A DNA stretch of 14,661 bases from CAMCYM01 sp041191165 (GTDB lineage Bacteria > Bacteroidota > Bacteroidia > Flavobacteriales_D > Sanyastnellaceae). Below the pieces are notes generated by a model. It saw only the letters and a program-made list of their open reading frames with translations, was not told the origin of the DNA and did no database searches. Positions 11,712 to 14,661 of the stretch are shown piece by piece (position 1 is the first letter of the stretch; every line of letters begins with the position of its first letter). The stretch spans positions 1 through 14,661 of the forward strand of contig JBEEPJ010000031.1 of assembly GCA_041191165.1 (NCBI GenBank), written 5' to 3'. Both the position numbers and the translations under genes were made by a program.

Positions 11712-13874
11712 TCATGGACAAGGGGAACCGAAGTCGGTCAGGAAGATGAGCAAGTCGCCCGATCCGATGAAGCCTCCCGCATCCAAATCATACGGCCCTG
11801 TCCAGTAGGCGCCATAAGCCCCCAGCAGGAGCAGCAAGTCGTTGATGGCCACCATGGCATCCGCATCGAAGTCGCATTGACAGAATCCCCCGGGTAGGAA
11901 TCCCTCTCCCCCGCAAGCCATGGCCCACTCTGGGAAAGCCCGGGCCTCGGCACAATGGAAGGCCTGCACCCCGACCTGCTGCCCAATCGCCCGTCCGCCT
12001 CCATCGTCCATGGGCGGATGGATGCCTCCCCAGATGCGGGAGAGCGCACTCTGGTTGGCGGCATCATAGTAGGTGGCCCACTGCAACTGGAAGCTCACGG
12101 ACGGACCATCCTCGAAGACCAAGAATTGGTTTTGGGGGACCGACCGGGTGAATAGCCCGCCGGGGAAAAAAGGCGAACCCGTCAGCAGCGTGAGCACCTC
12201 CGCCGCCGCCCGGGAGTAGGTGGAGTGACCACTGACATACCCGGCAAAGGGCGGCGACACGAAGGTCGGGCGCTGGTAGGGCCACCAATTCTTGGCCAGA
12301 ATCCAACCCACCCCCGCTTCATCGATGAGGGGGATTTCAATGTAATCCGGGCCGCGCCAAGTGTAGAGCTTTACTTCGCCCACATGCTCGCCGTTGGGAC
12401 CGGCCAATGGGTCGCCAGGCCAAACCAGCTCCACATAACCTTCGATCAAAGGCAATCCCTCAGGGTGATAGCTGGGCAGGTTGGGGTCGGAGGATTGACC
12501 GCGCTCCGCCATGTAGCGGATGGCGGAGACGGGCCGCGCCGTGTCGTAGTAGCCTTTTACGCTCCAGGTGGCGACGGCGGCGTCGTGCATGGCCCCGCCC
12601 AATGCCAGGTAAGCCTTCACCGAGAACTCCAACGGGTCGATTTCCGGTCCTTGCCCGCGCCAGCGACAGGAGAATCCCGGTGCGGCCATCACGTCATTGA
12701 GGATGGAGAACCAGTGGCCGGGCGGCGTCTCGGAGTCCGGACCATCCGCCCAGTATTCCGCAACGCAGCGGGTAAAGTCCCCCCGTGGAACCCATTGTGG
12801 TTCGTACGGTTCGCCCGTGAAGGGATTCAACGGGTGGGGAGAAGGCGCGCTCCCTCCGTTCATCAGGTCGTAATAAGTGGGTAGGTTGCTCAAATTGCTG
12901 GGAATCGCCATGTCGGCTGACCCGCCACGCCCCCCGGGGCTGATGTCCCACATGACTCCATCGGTGGGGTCGTGATGGGATTGCCAGATGGCCACCAAGG
13001 TGTGGTTCCACTTGTACAGGTCCTCGAGCGCTTCTCCAGGCCCTTCCCCCATGTAGGAAGGCGCCCCGGGATTCAGCCAAACCCGGTAAGGACATCCATC
13101 GCGCATCAAATCCTCCGCCCAATCCGGTTCCATGGCGAAGGGCTGCACCTCACCCCACTCTGCACCCAGGAAGTTGGGGACGGTGGTGATGGGGTTTCCG
13201 CTCTGATCAATGAACAGCGAGAGCTCGATGCGCTGCCAGTGGTCGGGGTCCACCATGTTGGGATTTCCGGGCAAAGCGGGCAGGATATTGGGATTCAGGG
13301 GTTGGTAACAGGAGGATGCATATCCGCCCGCCTCGTTGGCGCCGTCCTGCAAACCGAAGGCGATGAGCTGCTGGGCGATGTAGTTGCCGAGGGCGGCAGG
13401 GCCGTCTTGCTGGTAGTTCAGGGAGGTGAAGTTGGGGTCCAAGCCCATCGCCGCCATGCGGGAGTCGATGTTGTAGAAGGTCTCATCGACGTCGGGAGAA
13501 GCGACATATCGGTGGCGGATGAGCCGGTACACCGCGTAGGACATGGCGGTTTCCCGGGCCAATTTGCGGGCGGCGGGGTCGGAGGGGATGGCGACGCCGG
13601 CGAAGGGGGCGTGGAAGGTGCCCCAGGTTTGGCCTAGAAAAAAGGGCGCTGCGCCTCCCGGCGCTTCATAAGCCGCCCATGCGTCGTACATGGCGATGCT
13701 GGTGTGGAGCAAGTTGCGGGCATGCACCGTGGGGCGGGCGAAGTCATTGCGGATGGCCTCCAGCACCTCCTCGTTCCAGTGCACGGCCACGTTATCGGCT
13801 GGGTTTTGGGCGGAAACGGGGGCGGTGGCCCAGGCCAATAGCGACATGAAAAGCAAAGTCAGTCGGTGGCGCAT
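11712..13874 (-). CDS. Secreted vanadium-haloperoxidase/PAP2-family protein with C-terminal dockerin-like module
   Basis: The 720-residue protein has a clear signal peptide (LTLLFMSLLAWATAPVSA, cut near 22). The three active-site motifs shared by vanadium haloperoxidases and PAP2 acid phosphatases are present: K440-x6-R447-P, VSGH (547-550, normally PSGH), and S612-R613-x5-H619-x3-D623. They would bind vanadate or phosphate, with H550 and H619 as the catalytic and axial histidines. The large helical N-terminal region (NDFARPTVHARNLLHTSIAM and AYEAP) matches the vanadium-dependent haloperoxidase-like proteins of Bacteroidota. Residues 664-720 contain two dockerin-type calcium loops (DFDADAMVAIND and DLDAGGFIGSGD), each followed by a leucine-rich helix. 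I start at ATG 13874, not TTG 13937, because it places the signal peptide at the N-terminus. The substrate cannot be told: halide oxidation or phosphate ester cleavage are both possible. Confidence 0.85.
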   Translation of the reverse strand: MRHRLTLLFMSLLAWATAPVSAQNPADNVAVHWNEEVLEAIRNDFARPTVHARNLLHTSIAMYDAWAAYEAPGGAAPFFLGQTWGTFHAPFAGVAIPSDPAARKLARETAMSYAVYRLIRHRYVASPDVDETFYNIDSRMAAMGLDPNFTSLNYQQDGPAALGNYIAQQLIAFGLQDGANEAGGYASSCYQPLNPNILPALPGNPNMVDPDHWQRIELSLFIDQSGNPITTVPNFLGAEWGEVQPFAMEPDWAEDLMRDGCPYRVWLNPGAPSYMGEGPGEALEDLYKWNHTLVAIWQSHHDPTDGVMWDISPGGRGGSADMAIPSNLSNLPTYYDLMNGGSAPSPHPLNPFTGEPYEPQWVPRGDFTRCVAEYWADGPDSETPPGHWFSILNDVMAAPGFSCRWRGQGPEIDPLEFSVKAYLALGGAMHDAAVATWSVKGYYDTARPVSAIRYMAERGQSSDPNLPSYHPEGLPLIEGYVELVWPGDPLAGPNGEHVGEVKLYTWRGPDYIEIPLIDEAGVGWILAKNWWPYQRPTFVSPPFAGYVSGHSTYSRAAAEVLTLLTGSPFFPGGLFTRSVPQNQFLVFEDGPSVSFQLQWATYYDAANQSALSRIWGGIHPPMDDGGGRAIGQQVGVQAFHCAEARAFPEWAMACGGEGFLPGGFCQCDFDADAMVAINDLLLLLGAYGAYWTGPYDLDAGGFIGSGDLLIFLTDFGSPCP

Positions 13875-13892
13875 CTTCAGGTCTTTGAGTGC

Positions 13893-13900
13893 ACAATATA
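13893..13900 (-). promoter_or_regulatory. Candidate -7 box for the haloperoxidase-like gene
   Basis: TATATTGT on the minus strand lies 18 bases before the ATG at 13874, in a stretch (CAGTATATTGTGCAC) resembling Bacteroidota -7 regions although the last bases differ from TTTG. It lies in the 59-base gap after the pirin gene, so the two genes may be transcribed separately. It also supports 13874 over the upstream TTG at 13937. Confidence 0.35.
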
Positions 13901-13933
13901 CTGAAAATGAGAGCAAGTAAGGCGCGATGTCCC

Positions 13934-14661
13934 TCAACTTTCGATCAGGTCGCCGAGCAGGCCGCGCTGGTAATCCGCGATGGCCTGGTGGATCTCGTGG
14001 GGCTCGCTCATCACGAAGGGGCCGTGGGCGACGACGGGCTCGAGGAAGGGGGCGCCGAGGAGCAGGAGGGCGCGGGTGGGGCCGATGGCGCGGAGGCGCA
14101 GGGGCGCATCGGCGTCCGAGCCGAGGTCGGCGGCGGGGCCGATGACCGCCAGCTCCTTGCCAGTGAAGCGGGTGGCGCCGATCTCCAGCGCGCCGTCGAG
14201 CACGTAGATGCCCCCTTCCCAGCCGGCGGGCATGGGCACCGCGAGCTCGGCGTCGGCGGTCGAGGAGAGGTTGGCGATGCGCATGGGATGGGCGGCTGGG
14301 ATGGGGGAGGTGTGGGCGCCCCAGGTTCCCTGCACCAGGGCCACCGTCATGCCCCCTTCTTCCCAGGTGGGCGTCTCCTCGCGCGCGAGGGGCCGGTAGG
14401 CCGGAGGGTTCATCTTGTGGGCCCGCGGGGTGTTGACCCAGAATTGGATGAACTCGATGGGGCCGCCATTCCAGGCCAAACCCGCATCCGGCCGCTCACT
14501 GTGCACCACCCCCGACCCGCTGTCCATCCACTGCGTTCCACCGGCTTCGACGATGTGGTCCTGCCCGGTGCTATCCCGGTGCCTGACCGCCCCGTGATAG
14601 ATGCAGGTGACCGGGCTGAATCCCCGGTGCGGATGGGGACCTACGCCCACTTGTTGCTGGG
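13934..14661 (-). CDS. Pirin family protein (5' end outside window)
   Basis: The open minus-strand frame continues past the right edge, reading QQQVGVGPHPHRGFSPVT at its visible start. The pirin cupin signature HPHRGF supplies two metal-binding histidines. The matching VVHSE motif (His and Glu one residue apart) supplies the other ligands, as in human pirin His56, His58, His101 and Glu103. A second cupin domain follows, with LDGALEIGATRFTGKELAVI and the family-typical LLLGAPFLEPVVAHGPFVM and IADYQRG near the end. Pirins are cytoplasmic iron-binding proteins; some bacterial ones act as quercetin dioxygenases or bind metabolic enzymes. About 242 residues are visible of a usual length near 290, so the N-terminus is missing and the GTG at 14650 is not the true start. 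Confidence 0.92.
   Translation of the reverse strand, partial: QQQVGVGPHPHRGFSPVTCIYHGAVRHRDSTGQDHIVEAGGTQWMDSGSGVVHSERPDAGLAWNGGPIEFIQFWVNTPRAHKMNPPAYRPLAREETPTWEEGGMTVALVQGTWGAHTSPIPAAHPMRIANLSSTADAELAVPMPAGWEGGIYVLDGALEIGATRFTGKELAVIGPAADLGSDADAPLRLRAIGPTRALLLLGAPFLEPVVAHGPFVMSEPHEIHQAIADYQRGLLGDLIES

Noticed and set aside
13875..13937. Extension of the haloperoxidase-like gene to TTG at 13937
   Set aside because: It would put 21 residues ahead of a clean signal peptide and cover a promoter-like box; ATG at 13874 fits better.

Overview
The window reads as a piece of chromosome from a GC-rich member of the Bacteroidota, most likely the Flavobacteriales or a close relative. The evidence is lineage-typical genes: a TIGR02757/DUF2400 protein, a BatA-type vWA membrane protein, a Bacteroidota-style dihydroorotase homologue, MnmD, a bPH_6-like protein, a conserved 191-residue protein beside murQ, and a secreted TPR/PD40 protein. 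Several starts are preceded by sequences resembling the Bacteroidota -7 box (TAnnTTTG, here often TAnnTTCG/TTCC), and Shine-Dalgarno sequences are mostly absent. No species-level call is possible from the sequence alone.

Layout, left to right. (1) 1-2465, minus strand: a BatA-like vWA membrane protein overlaps by 31 bases a dihydroorotase homologue that runs off the left edge. (2) 2497-4554, plus strand: a TIGR02757 protein, divergent from BatA across only 31 bases, then one ORF fusing the tRNA-modification methyltransferase MnmD to a Nudix hydrolase domain. (3) 6441-4548, minus strand: a compact operon of murQ (peptidoglycan recycling), a conserved 191-residue protein of unknown function, and a small membrane protein with a PH-like domain. 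(4) 6516-8815, plus strand: two exported proteins, a TPR/PD40 propeller protein and an unrecognised 170-residue protein. (5) 10680-8876, minus strand: era and ispE, coupled by a TGATG stop/start overlap. (6) 10799-10871, plus strand: initiator tRNA-fMet with an intrinsic terminator, then an AT-rich stretch of about 300 bases holding a minus-strand terminator hairpin and inverted repeats, then an orphan XRE-family regulator. (7) 14661-11712, minus strand: a pirin gene cut by the right edge and a secreted vanadium-haloperoxidase/PAP2-family enzyme with a C-terminal duplicated dockerin-like calcium-binding module.

Most genes are housekeeping: pyrimidine synthesis, isoprenoid precursors, ribosome maturation, tRNA wobble modification, translation initiation and wall recycling. 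I see no phage, insertion sequence, CRISPR array or defence island. The points most worth a second look are the MnmD-Nudix fusion, the AT-rich patch next to tRNA-fMet with a possible minus-strand small RNA, the altered metal-binding motif of the dihydroorotase homologue, the haloperoxidase-dockerin architecture, and the -7-like boxes placed so close to start codons that leaderless mRNAs are implied.
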